A stretch of 37,834 bases of DNA from Geobacter sp. (GTDB lineage Bacteria; Desulfobacterota; Desulfuromonadia; Geobacterales; Geobacteraceae), in assembly GCA_003857395.1 (NCBI GenBank), contig RPRC01000098.1:1-37834 (forward strand), written 5' to 3'. Shown here one piece after another: positions 24,867-35,259 of the stretch. The notes beneath the pieces were generated by a model, which saw only the letters and a list, made by a program, of their open reading frames with translations, made no database searches and had not been told where the DNA came from. A program made the translations under genes and the position numbers. Within the stretch, counting starts at the first letter, position 1; every line of letters starts with the position of its first letter.

Positions 24867-25742
24867 TTATTGCCCCCCTTTCAACAGCGGGAAGCCAAGT
24901 TTCTCACGAAGCGCCAGATACCCTTCGGCGCAGAGACGGGATACATTTCGAACCCTGCCGATATAGGAAGCACGCTCGGTAACGGATATGGCACCTCGGG
25001 CATCCAGCAGGTTAAAAGCGTGGGAACACTTCATGACATAGTCATAGGCGGGAAGCACCAGCCCGCCTGCAACCAGGCGGACACATTCCTTTTCATACAT
25101 GGTAAACAGACTGAGCAACATGTCGATGTCAGCCTCTTCGAAATTGTAGCGAGAAAACTCAACCTCAGACTGATGGTGAATATCGCCGTACTTGATCCCC
25201 TTTACCCACTCCAGGTCATAGACGTTGTCCACCCCTTGCAGGTACATGGCAATACGTTCACAGCCGTAGGTAATTTCGGAGGAGACCGGTTTAAGGTCTA
25301 TTCCACCCGCCTGCTGGAAGTAGGTAAACTGGGTGATTTCCATCCCGTCCAGCCATACTTCCCAACCAAGCCCCCAGGCACCCAGAGTCGGAGACTCCCA
25401 GTCGTCTTCCACAAAGCGGATATCATGCTGATTGGGGTTGATACCAAAAGCCTTGAGCGAATCGATATACAGGTCAAGAATATTCAATGGCGAAGGTTTC
25501 ATGATGACCTGAAACTGGTAGTAGTGCTGAAGCCGGTTCGGGTTTTCTCCGTAGCGACCGTCCGTTGGACGGCGCGAAGGCTCCACATAGGCGACATTCC
25601 AGGGTTCCGGCCCGAGAACACGCAGAAAGGTAGCAGGATTGAATGTTCCTGCCCCTTTTTCCACATCATAGGGCTGCTGAATGATGCATCCCTGCCCTGC
25701 CCAATAGCCCTGCAGGGAAAGAATCAGGTCTTGAAAGGTCAA
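24867..25742 (-). CDS. glyQ: Glycyl-tRNA synthetase alpha subunit
   Basis: A 291-residue class II catalytic subunit. Family motifs are [17 protein letters not shown] at the N-terminus, [16 protein letters not shown], and [19 protein letters not shown] place the start at TTG 25740-25742 because GGAGGA lies six bases upstream and the family begins at TFQDL. The open frame continues 10 codons upstream to an ATG at 25772 that lacks a ribosome site. It is translationally coupled to glyS. About 156 bp separate it from recO. Confidence 0.95.
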   Translation of the reverse strand: MTFQDLILSLQGYWAGQGCIIQQPYDVEKGAGTFNPATFLRVLGPEPWNVAYVEPSRRPTDGRYGENPNRLQHYYQFQVIMKPSPLNILDLYIDSLKAFGINPNQHDIRFVEDDWESPTLGAWGLGWEVWLDGMEITQFTYFQQAGGIDLKPVSSEITYGCERIAMYLQGVDNVYDLEWVKGIKYGDIHHQSEVEFSRYNFEEADIDMLLSLFTMYEKECVRLVAGGLVLPAYDYVMKCSHAFNLLDARGAISVTERASYIGRVRNVSRLCAEGYLALREKLGFPLLKGGQ

Positions 25743-25898
25743 AACGGTTCCTCCGGCACTTCTTAAATACATAGTAATTTCAAAGGGGATTTATTTATTG
25801 CAGTACACAAAGTTTCAGCATCACCAAAACGTTGAAGACTCGCTAGAATACTCGTAACTCCCTTTCGTGTCAAGGATTATTGGCTTTTATCGCTCATG

Positions 25899-26636
25899 CT
25901 AAACTCCAAGTACCTGCTGCAAAAACTGCAGAGAATGGAGGGGACGAGTCAGATGTGAAGCAATCGAGGCATCAAGGACGGCGCCACTTTCGAGCAAGGA
26001 GGCGTCGGGAAAGCGGACCACTCCGAAACGGCCAGTCATCAGGGCCTTTTGCAGGAGGGTTCGGGTGGCAGAACTCAGCAAATAGCCACCGCTGCCGCAG
26101 TCTCCGCAGAAAACCTCTCCTGCCGCAGCGTACTGGACAGAACCCGACAGTGCATCTATTTCGGTTCCGCACCGGCAACACTGCTCGAGAGAAAGGCGGT
26201 AGCCTAGAATGTTGAGGAGGTTCAACTCAAAGAAGCGGCGGTCATCTGCGCTGGAGGGAAAGGTGTCGAGCTGCTCTAAATACGAAAGAAGCAGGCGAAA
26301 AAGCCTCGGACTGTACATGGCCTCGGGAAGGAATCGGTCAACAACCTCACAGGCATAGCCGGCATAGCCGATCTTCAGGAGGTCTTGGCGAATATGGGGG
26401 AAAATAGTAACAATGTCAGCAGTTCGGAGAAGGGAAAGACCTTCTTTCAGAACCAGGTGAAGGCGCAATCGGGCAAATATTTCCAGGGCACCGCTGAACC
26501 GTTTGACACTCTTTTTGCCGTGACGCGCAATTGCACGGACCTTGCCGTGCTCAGGGGTAAAAAGAGTGACAATCCGGTCAGACTCTCCATAATCCAGAGC
26601 GGCAAGCACAATGGCCTCACATTCGTTTGTCTGCAT
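25899..26636 (-). CDS. recO: DNA repair protein RecO
   Basis: A 245-residue RecO, which anneals single-stranded DNA and, with RecR, loads RecA on SSB-coated gaps. The N-terminal OB fold carries EAIVLAALDYGESDRIVTLF. A zinc-binding set of cysteines is present at 153, 156, 177 and 180 (CCRCG and FCGDCG). Length is usual. AAGG lies seven bases before the ATG. It follows the TPR gene by 90 bp on the same strand and probably shares its transcript. Confidence 0.93.
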   Translation of the reverse strand: MQTNECEAIVLAALDYGESDRIVTLFTPEHGKVRAIARHGKKSVKRFSGALEIFARLRLHLVLKEGLSLLRTADIVTIFPHIRQDLLKIGYAGYACEVVDRFLPEAMYSPRLFRLLLSYLEQLDTFPSSADDRRFFELNLLNILGYRLSLEQCCRCGTEIDALSGSVQYAAAGEVFCGDCGSGGYLLSSATRTLLQKALMTGRFGVVRFPDASLLESGAVLDASIASHLTRPLHSLQFLQQVLGV

Positions 26637-26726
26637 GCCAAAACCTTATCTCTTCCGGACAGACCAACCCACCATGCTCATTCGCTCACAACAGCATGGT
26701 CGTCCAACTGAATCGACCCGAGCAGC

Positions 26727-27170
26727 TTATCTGATCCCCAGCTTGTTCAAGACAATGCCAAGAAATTTATTCAGGGGATGGCTCCGTGCAAGGCCCCGAA
26801 AAACCGGATACTTCCGTTCACCAAGAAGGGTGAGCTCACGCAACAAAGCAGAGTTGTCCTCGCACTTCAATCCCTGACGCAGAATGGACAGTGCTTTATT
26901 TCTCTGCCCCGCCATCACATAAATGCGGCCTAAATGGAGGTAATGCAAGGAGTTGCCGGGCTCTTCCGCCAAAGCCTCCTTGCAGAGAGAAATTGCATCG
27001 GGATACTGGGATCTGACCTTTGCCAGACAGTAGGCAAGATAGGAACAGCTGAGAGGCGTTCTTTCAAGGGAAGCTGCTTGTTCGAAGCATGAAAGCGCCA
27101 GATAAATATGGTCATTCTCAAGTGCATGCACCCCCTTGGCAAATAAATCTTCCACGTGAGATTCTCCCAT
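26727..27170 (-). CDS. TPR-repeat protein of unknown function
   Basis: A 147-residue cytoplasmic protein with about three tetratricopeptide-like repeats between residues 8 and 105 (for example ALSCFEQAASLE, AISLCKEALAEEPGN and ALSILRQGLK), followed by a short region with PVFRGLARSHPLNKFLG. No signal peptide or enzyme motif is visible. TPR domains act as protein-binding scaffolds, but the partner is unknown. I choose the ATG at 27168-27170 because AGGAG lies seven bases upstream. The frame opens five codons earlier at 27185, where that ribosome site would be inside the coding sequence. Next in the operon is recO. Confidence 0.8.
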   Translation of the reverse strand: MGESHVEDLFAKGVHALENDHIYLALSCFEQAASLERTPLSCSYLAYCLAKVRSQYPDAISLCKEALAEEPGNSLHYLHLGRIYVMAGQRNKALSILRQGLKCEDNSALLRELTLLGERKYPVFRGLARSHPLNKFLGIVLNKLGIR

Positions 27171-27498
27171 AGCCCCTCTCCTCATGAGAATAGTTCGATG
27201 TTAAGAATAGTATCGTACTTTCCTGTAAAAATCGAGCACGTTACTACAACTTTTCTTGTGTTTTTTCGGCAACAGAAGCGCATTGCTTGAGCTTTTTCAT
27301 AAAATTATAAATAGCTAACTAGCACCTTGTACAAATTGCATTTCAGGCTGGACAAGAGCATCTTCCTCATCGCAAATACCTTGGCAGGGTGCAATCTTCT
27401 GACTGCAGACAAACAGAAAGCTCCTTTTCCGACCAGGAAGGCCGCCAGGGTTCAGCGGCAGCCTATCGATGACAACTCCCTGAACGGCTGCTTCCCAC
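27171..27498. other. Divergent intergenic region between the TPR gene and uvrC
   Basis: The stretch between the TPR-recO start and the uvrC promoter holds no supported gene. Short overlapping open frames on both strands (27315-27566 and 27327-27539) lack ribosome sites and homology. An AT-rich block at about 27290-27315 includes the minus-strand promoter candidate TGTACA (27328-27333), 18 bp, TATAAT (27304-27309), which would drive the TPR gene with a long leader. Confidence 0.5.
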
Positions 27499-27527
27499 TT
27501 GGCAGGAAAAATCTTCACGAGTATAAT
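27499..27527 (+). promoter_or_regulatory. Sigma-70 promoter of uvrC (leaderless)
   Basis: TTGGCA (27499-27504, five of six) and a perfect TATAAT (27522-27527) are spaced by 17 bp. The expected transcription start, about 7 nt past the -10, is at 27534-27535, directly before the uvrC ATG at 27536. No Shine-Dalgarno sequence precedes the ATG, and an in-frame TAA at 27524-27526 rules out an upstream start. Confidence 0.75.
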
Positions 27528-27535
27528 GGTTCCCC

Positions 27536-29359
27536 ATGAAGGTTGAAAAGATCGAAACATTCCCAACCTCCCCTGGTGTGTATATCATGCAAAGCGCCGA
27601 GGGGCGAGTCCTTTATGTGGGCAAGGCAAAAAACTTGCGGGCTCGAATTCGCGCCTATTTTGGCCCGTCACGGGACTCCCGCTACCAGATCAAGTTTCTC
27701 ATGGCCCGGGTGGCTGATATCGCTTACCTCGTAACCGATACCGAAAAAGAAGCCCTGATTCTGGAGAACACCCTCATCAAGAAGCATCGTCCCAGATACA
27801 ACATCAACCTTCGCGACGACAAAACCTATTTTTCGCTGCGCCTTGACCCGACTGAAGAGTTCCCGCGACTTACCATAATCCGCAAAGTAACAAGGGATGG
27901 CGCCCGCTACTTCGGCCCCTACTCCTCGGCCTCTGCCGCCCGAGACGTCTTAAAGCAGCTGTATCGGCTCTTCCCGTTGCGCCACTACCCGATGGAAACA
28001 TGCCAACGGCGAGGTCGCCCCTGCCTTTTCTATCAACTACGTCAATGTTCCGCCCCCTGCCATGGTCTGATTTCACGGGAAGACTACGCAATCATCGCAG
28101 AAGGAGCCGCACTTTTCCTGGAAGGGAAAAACCGTGATCTCATAAAAGCTCTTACCAATAAAATGAGCGCCGCCGCCGGACAAGAAAAGTACGAGCAAGC
28201 GGCCCACTACCGAGACCTGATTCGCTCTATCGAGATAACGGTGGAAAAGCAGAAAATGGTCACGGAAAAGGGCGATTTCGACGTGCTGGGACACTTTCGT
28301 TTCGGCCAGCATCTTGCGATTGCCCTGCTCTTCATCCGAGGAGGCAGCCTTACCGGGGGCAGAAACTTCTTTTTCTCCTGGGAGATGGACGATGCGGAAG
28401 GGATCTCATCGTTTCTGAATGAATATTATAGCCGGGATGAATACATCCCCACCGAAATACTTCTGCCGATTTCCATCAACGAACCACAGGCGCTGGAGGA
28501 ACTCCTGTCGGAAAAACGCGGCAAGAAGGTTTCCATCACGGTTCCTCGTCGCGGAACCAAGGCGGAACTCGTCCAACTTGCCGCCAAGAATGCGGAAAAG
28601 GCAACTGATGAGAACCAGCGAAAACGGGACGGGATTGAAAGCACCCTCAGAGAACTGCAGCAGCAGCTTCACCTGTCAAACCTTCCCCGACGCATTGAGT
28701 GCTATGACATCTCCAATTTCCAGGGGAAGCATGCAGTCGGGAGCAGGGTGGTCTTTCAAGACGGAGCTGCGTGCAAGAAAGACTACCGCCGCTACCGGAT
28801 CAAAGGCGTTACCCAGACGGATGACTACGGGATGATGCACGAGGTGCTTTCGCGCCGATTTGCCGACTTTCGAACTGAAGACACCCCCCCGGATCTGATC
28901 TTCGTCGATGGCGGCCCGGGGCAATTAAATGTTCTGGTACGAGTGCTCAAAGATCTGGGCATCACGGCTCCCGACGCAGCCTCCCTGGCCAAAAGCAGGG
29001 TTGAAAGCGAATCCGGAAGCTCAGATATCCAAAGAAGCAACGAACGCGTTTTCCTGCCGGGAAGAAAGAATCCCGTGGTTATGCGACAGAACTCCGCACC
29101 TTTGCTGCTTCTTGCCAGAATCCGGGACGAGGCCCATCGCTTCGCTGTTGAGTATCACAAAAAAGTGCGATCACGGGAGACCATTCGCTCATCTTCCACC
29201 AGGATTCCGGGAATTGGCGCAAAAAGGTGGAAAAAGCTGCTGCTGCATTTCGGCAGCCTGAAAGGAATGCAAAAGGCGAGCATAAAGGATTTGGCGGAGA
29301 TGCCGGGCATCAGCGACAAAATGGCCACAACCATCAGAGAACATCTGCACCGAAAATAA
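27536..29359 (+). CDS. uvrC: Excinuclease ABC subunit C
   Basis: A 607-residue nuclease that makes both incisions in UvrABC nucleotide excision repair. The N-terminal GIY-YIG domain shows PGVYIM (13-18) and [12 protein letters not shown] (27-38). A UVR motif for UvrB binding lies near 200-235 ([13 protein letters not shown]). The RNase H-like nuclease includes [14 protein letters not shown] and [11 protein letters not shown]. Tandem helix-hairpin-helix motifs end the protein ([13 protein letters not shown] and [10 protein letters not shown]). Length is standard. A promoter abuts the start and no ribosome site is visible. A bidirectional terminator follows the stop. Confidence 0.97.
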   Translation: MKVEKIETFPTSPGVYIMQSAEGRVLYVGKAKNLRARIRAYFGPSRDSRYQIKFLMARVADIAYLVTDTEKEALILENTLIKKHRPRYNINLRDDKTYFSLRLDPTEEFPRLTIIRKVTRDGARYFGPYSSASAARDVLKQLYRLFPLRHYPMETCQRRGRPCLFYQLRQCSAPCHGLISREDYAIIAEGAALFLEGKNRDLIKALTNKMSAAAGQEKYEQAAHYRDLIRSIEITVEKQKMVTEKGDFDVLGHFRFGQHLAIALLFIRGGSLTGGRNFFFSWEMDDAEGISSFLNEYYSRDEYIPTEILLPISINEPQALEELLSEKRGKKVSITVPRRGTKAELVQLAAKNAEKATDENQRKRDGIESTLRELQQQLHLSNLPRRIECYDISNFQGKHAVGSRVVFQDGAACKKDYRRYRIKGVTQTDDYGMMHEVLSRRFADFRTEDTPPDLIFVDGGPGQLNVLVRVLKDLGITAPDAASLAKSRVESESGSSDIQRSNERVFLPGRKNPVVMRQNSAPLLLLARIRDEAHRFAVEYHKKVRSRETIRSSSTRIPGIGAKRWKKLLLHFGSLKGMQKASIKDLAEMPGISDKMATTIREHLHRK

Positions 29360-29386
29360 AAAAGCGGCGCATATACGCCGCTTTTT
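29359..29386 (+). terminator. Bidirectional terminator between uvrC and the convergent thiol-disulfide gene
   Basis: AAAAAGCGGCG (29359-29369) and CGCCGCTTTTT (29376-29386) form an 11-bp stem with loop CATATA. The symmetrical A and T tracts allow it to stop uvrC on the plus strand and the convergent gene at 29411-29929 on the minus strand. Confidence 0.9.
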
Positions 29387-29410
29387 CCCTGCAAACAGAC
29401 AATGACCCTG

Positions 29411-29929
29411 CTACTGAGCCAGCAAAGTCTTAATTGTTTTTTCCATTGATTCCTGGATGACGGGATTAAAACCCACATACTTCTCAACAAGTATGCCCTT
29501 CTTGTCAATAATGAAAATTGCCGGGATCGGCTGAACCGCATAGTCGATCAGCATATCGTCTTCCGCGAATGCAACGGGATAATTGATATGCTCCTCCCGG
29601 ATAAATTCCCGGACCTTTTGCAGATCATCCCCTCCCACGCCTGGATTTAAACCGAGGATTTGCAGACCCTCCTTACCGAACGTCTTGTTGAGGCTGATCA
29701 AGTGGGGAATGGAGTCACGGCAGCCTTCGCACCATGTGGCAAAAAACTCCAAAACCAGGACATAGCCCCGGTAGTTTGCAAGGGTAACTTTCTGCCCTGA
29801 AGTGGTGACAACCTTAATGGCCGGAGCCGGGCGCCCCTTTTGCGGAATGGCCTGAGATAAAGAAGGAAGCGCCAGAGCCGCTACGAAAAGCACGAGAGAA
29901 AGAACCTTTTTCATGCGCGAAAAAACCAT
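29411..29929 (-). CDS. TlpA/ResA-like periplasmic thiol-disulfide protein
   Basis: A 172-residue thioredoxin-fold protein exported by a signal peptide (basic MVFSRMKK, hydrophobic LSLVLFVAALALP, cleavage after SQA at residue 27). The active site WCEGC (66-70) keeps both cysteines, and the cis-proline appears in QPIPAIFIIDKKG. The family reduces disulfides in exported proteins or in cytochrome c maturation. The exact substrate is unknown. AGGA lies eight bases before the first ATG; a second in-frame ATG five codons later is also possible. It follows trxA by 38 bp, so the two are likely cotranscribed. Confidence 0.88.
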   Translation of the reverse strand: MVFSRMKKVLSLVLFVAALALPSLSQAIPQKGRPAPAIKVVTTSGQKVTLANYRGYVLVLEFFATWCEGCRDSIPHLISLNKTFGKEGLQILGLNPGVGGDDLQKVREFIREEHINYPVAFAEDDMLIDYAVQPIPAIFIIDKKGILVEKYVGFNPVIQESMEKTIKTLLAQ

Positions 29930-29967
29930 AAAAACTTTCCTGAGGGCTCAAAAAGTCCCTTCACTCT

Positions 29968-30297
29968 CTAGAGGGCTTTCTTTATCAGCGCCTCCAATTG
30001 AGATTTCGGCACCGCACCAACAACCTGATCGATCATCTTGCCATCCTTGAACAGAATCAGGGTAGGAATTCCCCGGATTCCATATTTCGCGGGAGTGGCA
30101 GGACTTTCATCCACGTTTACCTTGCCAACTTTCACCTTTCCCTCATACTCGCTTGCGAGAGCATCAACAAGAGGAGCAATCGCTTTGCAGGGAGCACACC
30201 ACGATGCCCAGAAGTCCACGAGCACGGGAACAGCCGATTGAATTACTTCAGCTTCAAAATTGCTGTCATCAAGGACAAGTACCTTTTCACTAGCCAT
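29968..30297 (-). CDS. trxA: Thioredoxin
   Basis: A 109-residue cytoplasmic thioredoxin without signal peptide. The active site reads WCAPC (33-37), an alanine in place of the common glycine. The VDFWASWC lead-in, the GIRGIPTL cis-proline loop and the C-terminal helix are intact. It reduces protein disulfides using thioredoxin reductase. AAGGAGA precedes the ATG, and the 162 bp upstream are AT-rich and probably contain its promoter. A second thiol protein follows in the same direction. Confidence 0.95.
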   Translation of the reverse strand: MASEKVLVLDDSNFEAEVIQSAVPVLVDFWASWCAPCKAIAPLVDALASEYEGKVKVGKVNVDESPATPAKYGIRGIPTLILFKDGKMIDQVVGAVPKSQLEALIKKAL

Positions 30298-30459
30298 AGA
30301 AAATCTCCTTCATATTCTTTCTGGTCTGATCTCAAATTGATATCAAAACGTTTTTATTGACTATAAACAACGGAGAAAAAAAATCAAGCGGTTAATTAGC
30401 TCCTCACTCAAGCCGTCTAAAAACGACGTAACTTCTGTCAACATCACCTTTACGGCCTT

Positions 30460-30999
30460 CTATCCGAGCAGGGGAAAGAATGCCTCTTGACGGTGAATGG
30501 CTCCCTGCGCGGCCAGCCTGCTGGAATAGAGGGTAAACCCGGTTACAGAAAAAAAGGGAGTGGCAAACCGGTTATTCTTCTGCAGAAAGGGCGTGAGTTG
30601 GGCAGGGAGCGTTTCCTTCAGGCGAGCAAGGGTGATGTGCGGAGAAAAGGGCCGTGTTTCCGGCTCCAGCCCGTTCCTGAGAAGAACTTTTTCAATATCG
30701 TTCTGCAGATTGAGCAGTGCGTCACTTCTGCCAACCCCCACCCAGAGGACTTTAGGATTTCTCTTCGGAGGGAAGTACCCCACCCCCATCAGCACCAGCG
30801 AAAAAGGCCCGGCCATAACCCCAGACAAACTAGTGGCAATTTCGTTTAACAGGTCGTCATCCGCATCACCGATAAAGCGAAGCGTCAAATGGAGCTGCTC
30901 CTCCGTTACCCATTTCGCTCCTCGAATTGGGCATTGAAGGGAGAGGACTGCCGCCTTTATTTCTTCAGGCAGGTCGATCGCAACAAACAAACGATGCAC
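30460..30999 (-). CDS. thpR: RNA 2',3'-cyclic phosphodiesterase (2H family, ThpR/LigT)
   Basis: A 179-residue member of the 2H phosphoesterase family, which opens 2',3'-cyclic phosphates on RNA and can show 2'-5' ligase activity in vitro. The two catalytic HxTx motifs are HLTL at 37-40 and HITL at 120-123. The N-terminus has the family-typical RLFVAIDLP. The start codon is GTG (30997-30999) with GAGGTG upstream. It lies 36 bp after the CapA-like gene on the same strand. Confidence 0.92.
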   Translation of the reverse strand: MHRLFVAIDLPEEIKAAVLSLQCPIRGAKWVTEEQLHLTLRFIGDADDDLLNEIATSLSGVMAGPFSLVLMGVGYFPPKRNPKVLWVGVGRSDALLNLQNDIEKVLLRNGLEPETRPFSPHITLARLKETLPAQLTPFLQKNNRFATPFFSVTGFTLYSSRLAAQGAIHRQEAFFPLLG

Positions 31000-31035
31000 A
31001 AATCACCTCAGACGCCCCATTCCTGAAACGTAACC

Positions 31036-33472
<2,437 letters not shown>

Positions 33473-33478
33473 AATTTC

Positions 33479-33564
33479 GGAGGGATGGCCGAGTGGCTTA
33501 AGGCGCCGGTCTTGAAAACCTTTGAACGAAAGTTCCGTGGGTTCAAATCCTACTCCCTCCGCCA
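33479..33564 (+). tRNA. tRNA-Ser (anticodon UGA)
   Basis: Acceptor arms GGAGGGA and TCCCTCC pair fully, with discriminator G and encoded CCA at 33562-33564. The anticodon loop CTTGAAA carries TGA. A variable arm (GAAC-GAAA-GTTC) and a T arm with loop TTCAAAT are present. The anticodon stem is odd: CCGGT faces ACCTT, so the outer two positions (27-43 and 28-42) are C-U mismatches and only three pairs remain. It begins 6 bp after serS. Confidence 0.93.
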
Positions 33565-33592
33565 TACTATAAGGCTCAAAGTTCCAAGATTA

Positions 33593-33612
33593 CGATTTTT
33601 TATTCAAAATCG
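33593..33612 (+). other. Small hairpin between the two tRNA-Ser genes
   Basis: CGATTTT (33593-33599) and AAAATCG (33606-33612) form a 7-bp stem with a 6-nt loop. Outside it CAAAG (about 33577) and CTTTG (about 33621) can extend the structure. It may be a processing site or a weak terminator, but no function can be assigned. Confidence 0.35.
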
Positions 33613-33652
33613 GCTTTACGCTTTGAACCTAGGATTGTGCACTGAGATTTCA

Positions 33653-33745
33653 GGAGAGATGGCCGAGTCGGCCGAAGGCGCTCGCCTGCTAAGCGAGTAT
33701 ACTGGGAAACCGGTATCGAGGGTTCGAATCCCTCTCTCTCCGCCA
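33653..33745 (+). tRNA. tRNA-Ser (anticodon GCU)
   Basis: Acceptor GGAGAGA pairs with TCTCTCC, with discriminator G and encoded CCA (33743-33745). The anticodon stem CTCGC/GCGAG is perfect and encloses CTGCTAA with anticodon GCT. A long variable arm (ACTGGGAAACCGGT) and a T loop TTCGAAT are present. It reads AGC and AGU codons. Confidence 0.97.
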
Positions 33746-33789
33746 TAACAACCCTGTCCGACTGCGGCCGATCTAAAGCGGAGGATTGA

Positions 33790-34281
33790 ATGAAACAGCT
33801 TTCCAAGATTTTGGCACTACTGGTTATAGCAACAGTTGCTGTTGGCGGTTGCAAGAAAAAAGAAGAGAAGGCGCCTGCTGAGGGAATGCCGCCCCATGGG
33901 ATGATGGAGCAAAAGGCTGAACCGGTTGTTGTCATACCTGAGTCGGTAAAAGGCGAGTGGAAAGCTGTCAAGATCGCTGTGGCTGACAAATCCTCTGGTA
34001 AAATCACCGAATATGATGTAGAAATAGGCACGACCTTTCCCGTACCTAATTCGGATCTTGTAATTACTGTTAAAAACTTCCTTCCAGATTTCACCATGGA
34101 TGGGAACGTAAGAACTTCCAAATCTGACAAACCAAAAAACCCTGCAGCTCAGGTATTGATTACGGAAAAGGGAAAAGAAATCTATAAAAACTGGCTCTTT
34201 GCTCTACTCAAGAGCCCCCATGCCTTTCAGCATCCCAAATATGACATTACACTTGTCGGCTACATTCCTGCCGGTAAGTAA
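33790..34281 (+). CDS. DUF2155-type lipoprotein
   Basis: A 163-residue exported lipoprotein. The signal peptide ends in VGGC with the acylated cysteine at residue 21, followed by a Lys/Glu-rich linker. The globular part (about 50-163) matches my recollection of DUF2155, a domain of unknown function found in deltaproteobacteria and alphaproteobacteria. Its recognisable parts are [23 protein letters not shown] and the end [16 protein letters not shown], given here by key residues. GGAGG lies five bases before the ATG. It is set between tRNA-Ser and tRNA-Arg on the same strand. No activity can be proposed. Confidence 0.85.
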   Translation: MKQLSKILALLVIATVAVGGCKKKEEKAPAEGMPPHGMMEQKAEPVVVIPESVKGEWKAVKIAVADKSSGKITEYDVEIGTTFPVPNSDLVITVKNFLPDFTMDGNVRTSKSDKPKNPAAQVLITEKGKEIYKNWLFALLKSPHAFQHPKYDITLVGYIPAGK

Positions 34282-34287
34282 CAGTTT

Positions 34288-34364
34288 GCGCTTGTAGCTC
34301 AGCTGGATAGAGCAACGGACTACGAATCCGTAGGTCGGGAGTTCGAATCTCTCCAAGCGCGCCA
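34288..34364 (+). tRNA. tRNA-Arg (anticodon ACG)
   Basis: Acceptor GCGCTTG pairs with CAAGCGC, with discriminator G and encoded CCA (34362-34364). The anticodon stem ACGGA/TCCGT encloses CTACGAA. The anticodon ACG is normally edited to ICG to read CGU, CGC and CGA. A strong terminator follows within ten bases. Confidence 0.97.
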
Positions 34365-34367
34365 TAA

Positions 34368-34407
34368 AAAAAAAGGCTTTACGGTTTTTCCGTAAAGCCT
34401 TTTTTTG
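34368..34407 (+). terminator. Strong terminator after tRNA-Arg, probably bidirectional
   Basis: AGGCTTTACGG (34374-34384) and CCGTAAAGCCT (34390-34400) pair over 11 bp with a TTTTT loop. A-tract and T-tract flanks extend the stem. It ends the serS-tRNA unit on the plus strand and could also stop the lipA-lpdA-lipB transcript arriving from the other side. Confidence 0.92.
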
Positions 34408-34466
34408 GTGGAACTTTGGGGTAACTCTCGGAACAGCTCTTCATACAAAGAGTCAATTTTGGGCAC

Positions 34467-35102
34467 CTATTCTGTGACATCAGCTTCCAAGGGGAGCCAT
34501 GTGGCGACAAGTCCCTCAAAGTGACTCGCGACCCGTGCCTTGACTTCATCCATAGCTACAGGGGCACAGCACAGGTCACTGAGTGTCGCCATCGGGCAAC
34601 CTTTGATGCCGCAGGGATGTATCCGCTCGAAAAAGGAGAGGTCAGTGTTCACGTTGAGGGCAAAACCATGCATTGCGATCCAGCGCCGGACTGCTACACC
34701 AATCGAGGCAAGTTTTCCCCGATCAGTCCAGACTCCCGTGCGGCCGGGCATGCGATAGGATGTGACGCCGAAGTCAGCGGCAACCCGGATAAGCACTTCT
34801 TCGAGAAATCGGAGATAATGGCGCAGGTCCTTTCCCCGCTGGCCCAACTGGAGTATGGGGTATCCTACCAACTGGCCGGGACCATGGAAGGTGATATCGC
34901 CCCCCCGGCTTATGCGGACGACCTCGATAGAAGGATCCAGGATATTTGCATCACTTCCACCACGACCGATAGTATACACCGGAAAGTGCTCCAGCAGCAG
35001 AAGCTGCTCCGTACACTCGCCACGGAAGAGGGCTGCTACCGTCTCTTCCTGAAGCGCATACGCTTCCTGATAACCAACAGTGCCGAGATCCTTCATCAAC
35101 AT
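34467..35102 (-). CDS. lipB: Octanoyl-[acyl-carrier-protein]-protein N-octanoyltransferase LipB
   Basis: A 211-residue cytoplasmic enzyme that moves octanoyl from acyl carrier protein to the lipoyl domains of 2-oxoacid dehydrogenases and the glycine cleavage H protein. The signature RGGDITFHGPGQLVGYP lies at 66-82. The catalytic pair is Lys130 (in RGKLASIGV) and Cys164 (in HPCGIKG). GAGGA lies six bases before the ATG. It follows lpdA by 157 bp and is the last gene of the lipA-lpdA-lipB set. Confidence 0.96.
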   Translation of the reverse strand: MLMKDLGTVGYQEAYALQEETVAALFRGECTEQLLLLEHFPVYTIGRGGSDANILDPSIEVVRISRGGDITFHGPGQLVGYPILQLGQRGKDLRHYLRFLEEVLIRVAADFGVTSYRMPGRTGVWTDRGKLASIGVAVRRWIAMHGFALNVNTDLSFFERIHPCGIKGCPMATLSDLCCAPVAMDEVKARVASHFEGLVATWLPLEADVTE

Positions 35103-35217
35103 GACGTATCCTCACTACATTTTCCCCAATACAGGAAATTCATGTTCGCTGGAAGCACCCCGGATGCCGTTTCTTCCCTGGGCGCACACCCTCGAAAATT
35201 TTTCACTCAGCAAACGT

Positions 35218-35246
35218 CGGCACTCTCCATTGGGAGGAGAGTGCCG
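35218..35246 (-). terminator. Hairpin after lpdA
   Basis: CGGCACTCTCC (35218-35228) and GGAGAGTGCCG (35236-35246) pair perfectly over 11 bp with a 7-nt loop, 13 nt after the lpdA stop. There is no T-tract on the minus strand, so it may stabilise the lpdA 3' end or partly terminate before lipB. Confidence 0.6.
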
Positions 35247-35259
35247 CAATCTATTCAAC

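Noticed and set aside
24603..25766. 387-codon plus-strand frame opposite glyQ-glyS
   Set aside because: It is antisense to certain synthetase genes, has no ribosome site and no recognisable motif.
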